Assembly (NCBI RefSeq): GCF_026151205.1
Contig: NC_087079.1
Span: 15,066,445-15,130,444 of the forward strand
Direction of reading: 5' to 3'
Source: Bolinopsis microptera
Taxonomy: Eukaryota; Ctenophora; Tentaculata; Lobata; Bolinopsidae
Length of the DNA stretch: 64,000 nucleotides
Shown one piece after another: positions 12,011 to 25,100 of this stretch; positions within the stretch are counted from its first letter, which is position 1, and each line of letters begins with the position of its first letter. Made by a program: the position numbers and the translations under genes. The notes below the pieces were generated by a model, which ran no database searches, was not told the origin of the DNA, and saw nothing but the letters and a program-made list of their open reading frames with translations.

Positions 12011-15000
12011 ATGACCATCCTTCCGATTGTAAAATTAGAAAAGGAAGAAGAAAAAGGGCCAGATGAGACCCCGCCTGCCCCAGATACTCCACTTTCTCCT
12101 AACAGATTCGGTAGCTCATCTCCCAGTCCATCAAGTTCAGCTTTCTTTCCACCCCCTCGGACACCACCATCGCCTCCCAGAGACCGAGAAAAACCTTTCA
12201 TCGCAGGTATTGTAATCTTACAACCTGTTTTTTATATATTTATTAAACAATGCTTAAATTGTATTGCAAATACAAGAATAAATTCATGAACATTAGATAT
12301 TAGCTCAAATTGAAATTGTTGAGGAAATGTACAAAATTTGAGAGCTTCACAAAATCCTCATTTTTTAGAGAACTGGGAGGTAGAGCGGCGCGATAATGGT
12401 AGACGCCGAAGAAGAGTAGTAGGAACTACACGCACTACAACCCCACGCAGCCCTGTCGTTGATACCAGAGAGAGAAACAACAGTGATGATGAATACGACG
12501 TCAGCTCTGTCTACGATTGCCATGTTAGTGACGAAAACGGCCTTTGTTCGATATATCCGGTATTTGTAAGGCTGTTATTCAGAGTCTGGGACTGATACCC
12601 CTGCATAATTTTACAGTGTTTCAAACGGTTTATGGAAACAAGATTAATTACCTTACACTCATAAATCAGAATTAATTTTATACAATTAACTTAGCTTAGT
12701 TCACATTAACCGTATCTAATATGTAAATATATCCAATAAAACATCACAAACAAAATACGACATTTCAACTTTTCTCCAGAAAGAGAGGATGTATGAGAAG
12801 CTGCTGAAAGAAAATAAAGGGCTGATAATAAAACGTTGCACTGACGACGGGGCTTGCCTGTTCAGATCAGTTGGTAAGCTACTTTGAATACAGAAATATC
12901 ACTTGTCTTCACCACTTTTTATTATTTCTTTCTTCATATTATGTCAATACTGTTTTGTTGTGTTAGGCTGGCGAAATCATAACATCCTCTCAAACTAATA
13001 CAGATGCGAATGGTTAAATTTACTTTAAGTTTCCTTTATGTTTCCTAACCAGTTATGTTTTATTTTTGTTTCCTACTCAGTTATTTAAGTCGTCTAGTTC
13101 TCTGTTTTAATCATGACAGTAACATTCATTTAAAATAACTGTAATAATATTTTATGTACCAAAAGATTTTCAAAGAAAATCTATTTATCCATAGTTAGGT
13201 GTACAGTCCAATGATCTGCTTTGCTGCATCCTTTACAGCACCCATAAAAAGTTCCTTTCATAATGGTATTGTTATTGAATATGAAATAATTTTCAACCGT
13301 ATTAATTTATTAACTTATTGTAAATAGCAAGTTTGACAAAGGGATTACGTTTATTTTACCCGGAGTTCGTTTAAGTTTAGTATTGTAAATAGTTAATTTG
13401 ACGAAGGGAATACGTCTATTTTACCCTGAGTTATGTTTTAGTTCAATCTTGACACAATTTTAAAATTATAATTTAATTATTTTATATATATGTATTGTCC
13501 ATAACTAGGGTGGCCTGCTAACAGAACCATGATCTGCCTTGATTCATCCTTCAGCACAGAGAAAAGCTCCTTTTTTTATACATTATGATTACAGAGGATC
13601 TGATATTTAGATATATATTGCTGTGCTGTAAAAATTGACTTTATTTATTTATTTATTTATTTATGGTAGGGATTTTATGAATATGCATCGATATAGTGCT
13701 GTATAAAATTACAAAATTTGACTATATTTATTTTTTATTTCTTTATGGCTTTATACATATTTGTTTATTATTAACTATCAATATTTCTGCAAACCTACAT
13801 CTAAATATTCTGATAATGGATCTCCTACCACCATTACCACCATGACTAACATCACTAACATCACTAACATCACTAACATCGCCTCCCCAACCTCAGCTGA
13901 CCAGCTATACGGTGACCAGGAAATGCACGGTGTAGTGCGAATAAAGTGTATGGACTACATGGTGAAGAACCGAGACTACTTCTCTCAATTCGTAACGGAG
14001 GATTACATGTCCTACATCAACCGTAAGAGACAGGACAACTGTTATGGGAACCAGTTGGAGATGCAGGCTATGTCTGAGATGTACAATCGTCCTATTGAAG
14101 TTTATATCTATAGTATAGGTGGGTTTGTAATTTGCAGACGTGTGGGCCGTGGCCGTGGGGTACAGAAGGGATTAGGGGTTGTGCAAGTGTGTTTTGATAC
14201 GTGTTGTAACGATCGACCAATCAGCTTCTTGCATTGACCAAACCAGCATAACTGTCACATATTAAAACCCACCCCAGTATCCCACGTGTAAGTCCAAGTT
14301 TTGTAGCGAAGGGTTTCTTGTGACGTAATAATAAATACCGGACATGCTAAAGTATATTATTAGCACTAATTAATATTTCTATACAACACTTATTTAGTGT
14401 AAGTTGGCTAATAACTTTGCGCTATTTAAAGCAGTTAGCCTTGTCTTTAATTCCAGCAGATTTAATATCTACCCCTTCCTCCATCACAAATTCCAAGTCC
14501 CCTAGCCTACTATTACCTATTATTACCTCACACTCACCCCTTTCTCCTCTCAGAGCCGGTTAACACACTAGGTTACCACCTCAAGACAGACTACCCCCCA
14601 ATCAGACTGTCATACCACTGTAACTGTCACTACAACAGTGTCAGGGACCCCTATGAGCCTAGTATTGGGGTCGGCCTGGGTCTTCCTGGCTACAAACCTG
14701 GGGTATGTAACATTTCCTTGTATTTAAGTTAATTTTTTTATAAATCAGGGCTTTTAATTTAACTTTTAGGAGAGTTTTGCAATCCGATGCTGGATCCACC
14801 CCTGGGTATGTTTATATATTCCGTTTGTTGTGGCAGGTTTCAAAAGGCTCCAACAGAAAACTCTTGCAGCCGCTTTGCTGGTCTGCAAACTCTGCATTAT
14901 CAATCCTTACCTTGCTTGCAGTCTTATCACTATCTGCAACTAGCATGATTGCAACCGTTTAAATAAATAATTTTTAGTCGTTTATAGTATTTAAAATTTG

Positions 15001-17975
15001 CGTGCTTTTTAAAAGAAAAACAAATCCTCGCTTGTAACGCATATATTTTAAATGATAACAGGGCGGGTATGAGGCTACGTTTCAACTTGGTCAATCTAAT
15101 GGCCGAGCAGGAAAGTTTAACAAAACTTGTTCCAATTTGGCTCAAGATTTAAAAGTTACTTAATCAACCGCATACCTGTTCAGTGTACATGGCACTGACG
15201 TTAATTCGTATATTGGGTATACAGTAAAACCCCGATTTACCACGGAGTTTGGGGAAAGGAAACACCCGCGGTCAATCGGGGTTCACGGTAAATCGGGGTT
15301 TTTTTTGTAAACAGGGCTTTAACATGTATAATAGTATAATGTAGACATTAAACATGTTAAGCCCTATTTGGGAAGAGATGGCCGCGGTAAATAGGGGTTT
15401 TACTGTATAATATGAGGGAGAGGTGTGTCCCACGACTCAAATAATCGACAGCTCTGTTATTAGCCCATAAGTTCAATACAGCGTCGAATGCGAGTTTTGT
15501 GCTATTTATAGCCTGAGTTAGGAATGTCAAACTAGTGGTAGACTTTATTGATTCTATAAACGGGCACCGTGTTAATATGATACAGGCGATCTATCCGAAA
15601 CTGATAATTCAATTTGAATTATAAGTGTTCAATTAACTGGGGAGAAAAGAAATTATCCAGGTAAAATGGGGGCATTGATTTACAATATTAAGTGGCCACT
15701 TACATGCATTATATACATCCTTTATATCGGGGCACGGTAAATTGGGGTTACATGAAAAGGTAGCAGAAGGTTCTAGAGTGGCCGACGTTGGATTTTATTA
15801 ACCGTAACGTTACCCTCAACAAATCAGTTGACGCATATGCGTGAATAATGTTATTTTTACCGCTACAGATAATGATTGCATTGCTAATCATGTCAGGGCC
15901 CTGACCTCAACTTTCCAGCCCTTCTTTAATAGTCGCGTCAAACATTCCATTGTTTTTACATTTTCTCCGTCAACCTGTTTGCGTGTACGAGTGTGTCCCT
16001 GTCTGTCTGCGTGTACGAGTGTGTCCCTGTCTGTCTGTCTCTTTGTTTGTCTCCCTGCCTGTAACTCTTCTTTTTCTCAGCTACCAGATCAACAGCTGCT
16101 ACAAGAGGGGTTAACAAAGTCTGAAGCGGATGATATAGAGCGGATAATGATGCAAGATAAACTAGAGAGTACTGATATGGAGGCAACAGGTCAGTTATTT
16201 ATATCTGACAAAGATTTAATTTGAATTATGTGAGCATATTTGATTATTAATACAAAGCTGAAAATGCCAAGAAATGGTATTCCATCTCAGGAATAAATAA
16301 CTGAAGTTTTCTTGCATTTATGTAATAGAGATAAAATTAAAAATAACCGTCGCTGCACAATGCAAACGCAAATTACACAGCGGTCAACGGTAAACTCATT
16401 ATATTATTTAGACAGTGTCTTCATATTGTATGTTGGTACAATAGTATTAGGTGGCCTTTATATACCGGAGGTAACTTGATTCTTACACAGATTTTTAATG
16501 ACCCTGTGTCTGACTTACTGTCCTTTTTATCGTGTGTCAATTGTAGACCTGGCAATTTTCAGCATCGTCCATATTTTTTAGACTGTTTCAAGCTATTTCG
16601 CCAAATCAAATCAAACCCTAAATTATGGAAATCAGAACCCTTATAATAAATTTAAATACCCATGGAAAAATAACATCATAATTTAAACAGCGGACGCGAT
16701 AACAGCAGCGATAGCACGTGAGAGTTACATGGAGTGGGTGAAACAGAACGAGCGAGGCTCAGCCGAAACCGGCCCCTCTGGATCGAGTGTGGCAGGGTCG
16801 AGTGCTGCACTCGAAGGAGCGCCCGGTCACTCCGGATACAGTGGTACTGCTGCCTGCAGCTCCAGCGAGCAGGTTAGTGTGTGAAGTGCAAGCTTTCTGC
16901 TGCATTTTAATGACATGTCAAATATATTTGTCGATCAACATGACAAGTTAACATACTTAAAATACTTTTATAATATATATGTGCAATGCTCAGGGTCCAA
17001 GTAGCAGTAGTAGTAGCAGCGGGACGAACCAAGCAGCCCCAAACAGAACACCGCCCCACAGTTCCACCTCCATACCCACCGACTCTACTCCCTTGCACAC
17101 CTTATATCCTGTTTACGGTATGAAATATTTCCTTGGATTGTGTTTCACATTCTTTCTAATGAATTGGGGAGGAAATAAAAACGAAATGTCCCGTCTGAAT
17201 AGGGAACGTGTCGTTTTGCACACACCAGCTGGCAAAGAGCCCAGATGTGCGTGTGTGTGTGTGTACACATGTATAGTGTTATAAATACCTCCTCTTGTAC
17301 ATATCACATCTTCTTTTAATTAGCTATTAAGTCATTACACTATTGCTTTACTGTGTGTACGTTAAACATGATACAGACAGTACTTAGCTTACACCTCGTA
17401 ATTTTATGGAACGCTATACCGTCACAGTGCTTCCTTTCGAGTTTAACTGTCAGTTTTATAAGTCATGACGGTTTTTATTATTAACCACATCGGAGTGACG
17501 TTTTAGTCATTTCCGGCTCAGCTATGTTGGAGTTCGGCCAAATTTCTGAGCCTAGGTAGAGTTTTATGAACTGTTGAGTGGGAGTATAAGTGATGAGGAG
17601 CATTAATGAATGTAATTTGTAGTGACAAGAAAGCTACATTTGTGGGTGTACTGTTTAGCCTCATCACAACATTGCGTAGCGCAGGCGATTCGTTCTTGAA
17701 AATTGGAAACTTTTGAATATAGAGAGTGCGCTCGTTAGTGTAGCTCAAAACAGAAGGTCGCGCCGCGCGCACGCGATCATGTCTGCATGGTGAATTCAGC
17801 TGGTTAGTGATTAGTTTTAGCCACAATATTAATACATAAATGTTTTACCCATAACCTTAATGGTTTTCTTGACTGATTATCTTCAGGTCTCGACGAATAC
17901 GACGAAGAAAAGATGCTGGAAGCCGCACTCGCTTTAAGTCGGGCAGAGTACGTAAACAAGATGCAAAGACATTAA
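12011..17975 (+). CDS. OTUD5: OTUD5 (DUBA) ovarian-tumour family deubiquitinase, complete
   Basis: Nine exons join in phase: 12011-12206, 12369-12565, 12780-12873, 13897-14118, 14554-14702, 16081-16189, 16691-16872, 16994-17117, 17887-17975, giving 453 residues. The start MTILP matches vertebrate OTUD5. The OTU domain spans about 132-270: catalytic Cys157 in [10 protein letters not shown] (with Asp154) and His262 in [10 protein letters not shown]. Ser104 in NNSDDEYD lines up with human Ser177, the CK2 site needed for activity. A C-terminal ubiquitin-interacting helix ([12 protein letters not shown], about 431-442) closes the protein, as in human. Proline/serine-rich linkers lie at 20-60 and 337-420. 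OTUD5 removes K48/K63 ubiquitin chains, for example from TRAF3, and acts in innate signalling and chromatin regulation in mammals. Exon 2 could also end at 12559, in the same phase. The gene converges on the RING/TRAF-like gene. Confidence 0.93.
13195..13600. repeat. Degenerate duplicated blocks in OTUD5 intron 3
   Basis: A segment beginning ATCCATAGTTAGG near 13195 recurs in diverged form near 13496 (about 300 bases apart; shared ATGATCTGC and GCATCCTT-like blocks). Between them a 65-base unit with TTTGACAAAGGGATTACG is tandemly repeated at about 13319 and 13384. It looks like old local duplication; no coding content. Confidence 0.55.
15222..15405. mobile_element. Mariner/pogo-type MITE with TA target duplication
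   Basis: A 184-bp element with terminal inverted repeats CAGTAAAACCCCGATTTACC at the left and its near-perfect complement at the right (24 bases with one or two mismatches), flanked by TA on both sides. Non-coding. It is inserted in OTUD5 intron 5. A related fragment with CACGGTAAATTGGGG follows at about 15727-15745. Confidence 0.85.
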
Positions 17976-19117
17976 CCAGCGCTTTTAAAGCCCCCAGAAA
18001 TTAGTTACATGCGCCACCTCCAAAATAGTAGTTTAATTCATAGTATCGGCGCTTGGGGTGTGGTCAGATGGATTTGAGTTTTAGCTCAATCAGTCGATCC
18101 GTACCCTTATTAAGGACGAAGTTAATGCCTAGCTTGTTGAAGTACTAAAATTTGAGGGGTTTCATCACGGTAGCTACTGATGAATTGCGCTAAATCTTAG
18201 CTTTCTGGATATAATTGTGGTGTCATAGTACATAGTATGTGTTATCTGTTACTAGATGATGTTTTGGAGTTTTGTATCCTAATTTATTTGTACCATGCCT
18301 AATACTTGCACTACGCCCACAAGCTGCGTATGTTTTGATTGTATAATCTGAGTTTTGTAGATGCTCTGGATTTAAATTTCAATTATTTAGAGAGATGCGA
18401 GAAAGAGCTCGTTTTAGGACAATTTTATTGAATTTCAGTTAGCTACTTTTTAATGCACTATCAGATACGAGGGCTCGTGTATTATAATTGTGTAAATTTA
18501 ACTGGAGTTTTAACTGGAAGTGTGCACATTTTCGTGCCGGCGTATGGCAGAAATGAGCGTCCATTTGATTCATACTGTATTATTGAATAACAATGCAGCT
18601 TCATAGAATTGGTGTTGAACCAAAACGAGCGTTCATACCCCTTCCAGAAAATGGAGAGTAGCTCATGTTAGAAAGAGTCCTCCACTCTAAATGTGTATCG
18701 AAGCTTCATCAGAGGCATTAATAATTGTTGTTGTTGATGAATAATAATAAATAATCAACTGATTTAAGAAATTGAAAAAGAATCTTTAAGAGTGACCCTG
18801 TAGACTTTTGTTGGGTCATCTTAGTAGACAGGTTTTGATTGTTCATTTGTTATATTGGCCATGGATTTTATAATGGCTAGTTTATAATTGCTCTAGATTT
18901 TAGAATTATGCCACATTGGGATTCCGATAATAAGTGCCTCTGCACGATATTAATAAGTGTAATAGATTTGTTACAACTAAATCGTTTAAGAAGTTATTTA
19001 TAAAAGAATCCTTTACATCTTGTCTCGAAAATCAAATATATACAATACAAATCTTATCACCAAAATCTTCTCTCAAATAATGAATTTTAAAATCGAAATA
19101 AAGGCTTCAAACCAACA
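17976..19117. other. OTUD5 3' UTR and convergent gene boundary
   Basis: No further exon is visible. The stretch lies between the OTUD5 stop (17975, plus) and the stop of the RING/TRAF-like gene (19118, minus). It contains plus-strand AATAAA hexamers at 18746-18751 and 19097-19102, either of which could end the OTUD5 transcript. Confidence 0.55.
19097..19102 (+). terminator. Candidate OTUD5 polyadenylation signal
   Basis: AATAAA on the plus strand, 15 bases before the opposing gene's stop codon. If it is used, the OTUD5 transcript would overlap the coding end of the RING gene. The alternative hexamer at 18746 would avoid the overlap. Confidence 0.35.
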
Positions 19118-22100
19118 TCATATCAGAACAGTTTTAACCAATTCCTCCAACCCTAACTCATGTTCCGTTAAATAGTGACTAGCTAAAGAATGGTGTGAAC
19201 CCTCATAACTACAGTCCGAGTAAATACACGCTAAATTGACAGCCGTGCACCAGCCAACGTTGGGATGTGTGTGTAGTGCCATACTGCTCCTCAACTGGTA
19301 CTGAAATAGGGTTAGGTTGTTACGATCCACTTGGTTTACTGTCTCAATTATAATCAAACCTCCATTTTAGTTGCTACTAGATGTGCGTGATCCAGTACGA
19401 GTATGAATACGCTGCATAATGCATAATTCATACTCGCAACAGTAGAATCTCAGCACTGTATATTCATAGCACTGCTAGGCACGACCGATGTCATGGTTCT
19501 TGCGCGCATGAGGCGCGCGGTTTTAACGGTTGTACTCGATCTGAAATAGACTTTTTTTACAATAAAATGTTGCTGCGCCATCCACATATGTGTTTGGTTA
19601 AAAATTTTCCCGAAGTTGTTGTAGGAAATATTAAGGATTGCCATTCCGCACGTACGTTTTTAACTTTAACATCGAGCAAGAAGTAATAATTATTGAATAA
19701 AAATTCAGTTTATAAATGGGATAATAATATCTTTAGCTACATAATTTGAAGATTGATCCATTACTGATAATTTCAATGGTATCATGAGTCATCAACTGAA
19801 TCGAATAGTGTCTACTCTTTCGTGAGATAATTAAATTAAGTCAAAAAAAATCTGTGCCCATAACATCAGGTAAAGATTATAGTAATTTGACAGGGAATAA
19901 ATGCATCAAATTATAAATTATCAGCTCTATCTTGTCGTACGTGTGTCAAAACTCGCCAAATCAGACAGCACAGCTGTAATTACAAGGTTTGATTATCGTT
20001 TAAGCTTTGAGAAGTTATCATCATAAAAGAGCAGTATTTTTATATCAACGTTTATTAATACACCAAAGTGACCGTTCATATATACAACGTTCTAAAGCGT
20101 TTTTTAGTCATTTATAAAACCTTCCGTTACACAGAGATTTCATATATTATTTTATGTTAGCGTAAGCATTTAAGTTTTTTGACACGAATATCCATATAAG
20201 GATAACTTAGTAAATATGCGAATAGTTAAGTTATCAAGGTTTCTTGAGTATGCATCTGTCACTTTAACCTTCACGAAACAGGTTCTCTTACTTTTGCGTA
20301 AAATTGCTGATCGAAATAAATTGTACCAAAGTAAAGGTGCATTCCGAAAATTGAATTGAAAAGTGAAAATAACCATCAAAACATAACAATTTTTTTGAAG
20401 CAAATATAAGTTCAAATTTTAGTCGTGGATTAAGATCGCATTAAATTTCAGAATTTCCACGACTTCGCTAGGATATATACACAACATCTTTACATTAAGG
20501 TACCTAACTGGATATACCCAGGATATTACTCACCTGTTTGCATTGCGCACATAGCTGACATTCCTCACAGGCAGACTGGTGTTCCTGGGAATGACACAAT
20601 TCTGTAAATCTCACTCAAGTAAATCAGAGTTCAGACTATCTGATGGATCATCAGTTACAGTTTTCAAATCAGAACACTCTAATCCATGAATGTGCGGTAG
20701 AAATTGTGGATAAATTAAGTTATAAGGCCCCGGGAGAAAGCAATGAATGTTATCATCTAGCGACACCCAATATGAATTCAGTGCTAATATGATTTTGACG
20801 ACCCAGGTAATCAAATTTACATATATTCAGAAAGAAGATAATCAACTCGAACGTATGTAAATGAATTATGACGGCTGATAATTTAAAGTGGAATATGGTC
20901 GGTGTATGTAGGTCCCATACCGCAAAAAATCAGAGAAAATATTTTGAGATTGGACAAGAATTCGATATAGAATTGCCAAGCTATCGCAATGCTATGACAG
21001 ACATTCATTGTTCTAGAAATTTCTAAATCAGATTAAAAAGTAGAAGTACGTGCTAACCTGTAGGTCATTAAACTGGATAGTTGTATCGCAAAACTGACAC
21101 CGCACCTGAAAACGTCAGATCAATGTATGAACAGCTGGTAGGGTTTGAAAAGTTTAGTTAAATTGATGACAGTCTCTAATTACCTCTGGATTGTATAGTA
21201 GTAGTAGTAAAGCTTCAACATGCTAGGTAATCAAAATTATACATTTTTTTGACACATCAAATTCTCCTAATAGTAAACAGAAAATTAGTAGAGTTTTTCC
21301 CATAGCGTTCCTTTCACAAATGTACTCACTTTAACATTTAAAGATCTCTTCAGATCGCTAAACCTGGAATTTATCTACTCTTGACGGCCGATAACATAAC
21401 ATATAACACATTTACAAAATAATACCCGCAGCGTTCTTTCACACATTCCTTAGAATATTGTCTTGACTGAACGCTAGTAAATGTGACAAGTGACATCTCG
21501 ACGAGAATCCTTTGAAAAGTAAAAAGTGTATGCATTATGCAATCGTGTACCTACTAGTAAAACAATCTAAAGTATCTATTGCTTGATTACTCTCTTTTAA
21601 TACCGTACCAATCCCATTCATGCAAGTCTCCGTATTTCTTATTATATCACGTTATCAATCAAAACATAGGTTAATAAAACAAAATTTAATTTTCATAGTC
21701 AGTCAAAAGAATATTTAGTGATATGGTTTTATGAGAAATAAACATAATTCATGTTTTCAAAATATGGGATGTGAGGAGTGGTTCACTGGAGCATGACCGT
21801 TCGGAAGACTTGGGGTAACCTAAACCCAGTTGTTGTGTCTTGTGTCTGAATGTTTAGTGTTGTGTACCTTACCTGGGGATCCCAGGCTATTATGTTCATA
21901 AACATAATAGAGATTCGGCGAAATGACAGGCTGAGCGCCGCCCAGTAACGTGTACCACAACCTGTCAACTTAAGGTCATTGTCAATTTTGCTTTGCCCAT
22001 TTTGCTTACTTTTTGATTTAAATTTTTGAGCAGGTTGATAAAGAGCAATTTAATCCTTTCTGATATCATTTTCATCTGAAGATTCCGAATTTTCTGAATT

Positions 22101-25100
22101 CTTTGGAATGAAGTTTCTATCTCATGTGGAGCAAAAGTTATGACCTGGTTTTCGATGTGGAGCAAAAAAGTGTGGAGCACCCCGATAAAATCTATGCTTT
22201 TTGACTATTTTGATCGCCATTTAACAAATAGATCCTGGACGTTAATTGCAAAATATTTTCACTGCCAAATCATAAAATGGACCTCAGCCAGTGTGGAGCA
22301 GTCGAAATATCCTCATATTTTTCGTCTCAACCAGGGGTAAACATTACAGTAGAATCTCCGTCTTTTCACAAAATCTTAGTTTAAAGGAATACGCACCAGA
22401 TAACATTATCAATAATGGTACACCTTGCTCAACCGATGCGGAGCACGAAACTATTATAGCTTAGTTGGGAATACTGATTGGGAAGAAACTGAGTTTTGAA
22501 AGTGAGTGTGATTAAAAACGATAAATACATCTAATCAGGCCATAAAAATATCATTTTTTCTTGTGATTATGTTCAGACCCCCTGACTCTATTCTTTGGAA
22601 CTGCTGATAAACCTAGTAATGCTCAACCATGTGGAGCAGAGGACTTTTACTGCATAACATGACTCCTCATCGGCTGATATGACTTCGATGAGAAATTAGA
22701 ATGAGTATTTTAGCTTTTACATTAAATTACTAGCAGAACAGATTGAAAAATTGTATTTAATAGGCTCAACCAGAGAGGAGCAGAATGGAATGATAAATTG
22801 ATAACACAACTATTTGTAAGGATCAGTATTGTTATATTAGGATAAAGGAGGAATGATATCATCAATACTTAAGAAGCTGTTGATGTATGTAGTACTGTGT
22901 CCTTTAAAGAGAAATATGCCACCATAGAAAAAGACAATATGCTCAACCGTGAGGAGCAACAGGCTTTTCTACGGTAAAAAGAGTCTCCATGATGGTCGAT
23001 CTGTAGCCAATTTGTACGTAATGCAATTTAAAGTTTACTGATATACTTTAAATACTTTTCTTACCATGATTGGGCCATGATTTATGTTCCAGAACTGTTC
23101 AGCCAGAGTGGAACAGAGCTAGAAATGACATGTCATGTACGGGATTCCTCAACTGCCTAACATTTGATGAAGATCTCTCTTGCATGCGGCTGTAGAATGA
23201 AGTAGTGAGCTTCGAAAATCTAATACAACAGAAATTATCTCTGCTCCACACAGGTTGAGCACTGAATAGTTCCCGTGAAGTAAGTTTATTGACCACCAAT
23301 ATTATAACATATTTTCTCTAGAATGAATAAAAATAATATCCCATGAAGCACTTAAAAGTTGTCTCGATTGATCAAAAGGAAGACCTCTTTTTGCTCCACA
23401 TGGTTGAGATAGGCTGTTCTCGACTAAAGAGTCTGCATCAACGGTGAAAATATAGATACAGGAGTCAAGATGTAAATCACAGAAGTCACTTTATCTCAAC
23501 CCAGAAAGAATTTAAAAGTTGGCAAATTTTTAACCATTTTGGGCTCCACAGGGTTGAGAGAAGTGTACTGAATATAAATATCCGTTTCAGTACTCAAAAT
23601 AGAGTTAGTAAGAGTTACCAAGCTAAAAAAATCTTACAGATCTATAATACTAAACAAAAGCATTATGAAAAGCTAATAAATTAAAAATTTACAAATTTCT
23701 ACATTGCCAAAACCTCGCTCCACGTCGGTTGAGACATGGTGTGTTATCGCAAATAGTCAAAAACTCTTGAGAGGGGTTTCAGCTAAAAAGTTCATAGAGG
23801 TTCAACCAAAAACTTGACTGTTTAGCGTATGATTTTTGGTCTTGAAAATTGCCTAACTTTCAAGCTACTGCTCCACACAGGCTGAGCATTAAAAGTTGTC
23901 TCAACCGGGGCTTTCTGTGTAGATGGGACCTTTTTCTGAGAGGCTCAACCTGTTTTGACTGCCTGATTCAGTTACCAACGAGATTGCACAAATTTTTAAA
24001 ATGTCACTTTGAAGCACTGATATGCTCCACATTGGCTGAGTAACACATATAGATTACATGTTAAAGTGTCCAGTGAACATTTGTTTCCATCTGGGTGAAA
24101 TATTAACAAAGGGTGAACACCAGGCGGCATGCTAGCTCACTAAATAGCTCAACCGGTCAAATTGTACCAATTTTGGCAGTCAAATTTGGGCAAAGCAAAC
24201 TTTACAATGACCTTAAACAATTTACCCGTACGTGATTATGAGGATTACAAACGTTCAACGTTCCAACTCACAATATAATGCTGACACCCAGACTCGTGGT
24301 CAGTAATGGTAGATCTCTTGCACTTTTGGGAACAATCTTTGTGTTTACACCGCACTAGTACTTCTTCACAGTGTTCTGCATGTGCCTGAAGAGAAGTAAC
24401 ATAAAGTAACATAAAGTAACGTAACGTAAGTAATATGATACATAGTTAAAATTTGTTACAAGAGGAAATACCAAATCTACTAATATAGTCTCGTAAAGGT
24501 TCTTTGTTCTTCCTAAGTTAATTTACAGTAGATTACATTGTTGGAAAAGAAGAAACACACTTATCATTTATCAGAAATATCAGTAATATAATGATAATAG
24601 ATTTATGGTATTTTAGCCATCTCTACTCAGCTATACAATTCTGATCCCAACAGCAATGACTTAATTTTGATCCTATAATGCATCGGGCACACGTTACAAA
24701 GTATAATATAATAAAAAGGAATAGAACAGGTTATATTACTAACTTTCTATGGTTTATGGTCCCAACTGGCTCCCTAATGTCTGCCCGGTTATGGTCAAAT
24801 TTCTCTTAGATTTGTGCCATGACGCTGTAATGTTGATATGCAGATATTACAACTAAGAGCTCATGTATAGAGATGACGACAATGAATTTTCAAAAACTTA
24901 CAATTTAAAGCGTGCTCAGGATTCTCAGAAAACATAGGGTATCATGCCTTATATATAATATCAATATTATTATGGAGTATGAGGCAATGAGAATGGCGCA
25001 TATCACGTAGCTGCAGCCATGTTATTGCTCAATTACAAATCTGTGCTTGCTATCCTGTCAATAAAAAGTAAAGTTTTAATAATCAATCCTGTATTCACAC

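Noticed and set aside
13761-14237. 158-residue plus-strand frame taken as a whole
   Set aside because: Only 13897-14118 is OTUD5 exon; the preceding ACTAACATC repeat is intron.
15841-16224. Plus-strand frame of 127 residues
   Set aside because: Only 16081-16189 is a real OTUD5 exon; the rest is intron with a CTGTCTGT microsatellite giving a cysteine/serine-rich peptide.
20585-20814. Upstream extension of the RING-gene exon at 20534-20584 and a separate 67-residue frame
   Set aside because: The acceptor at 20601 breaks the zinc-finger frame; the internal acceptor at 20584 keeps phase with both neighbours. The adjacent frame has no domain.
22121-24041. CRISPR-like look of the repeated motif with intervening unique sequence
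   Set aside because: Spacers are about 130-175 bases, the orientation flips in the middle, the motif is degenerate, no cas genes are present and the genome is animal; terminal repeats point to a transposable element.
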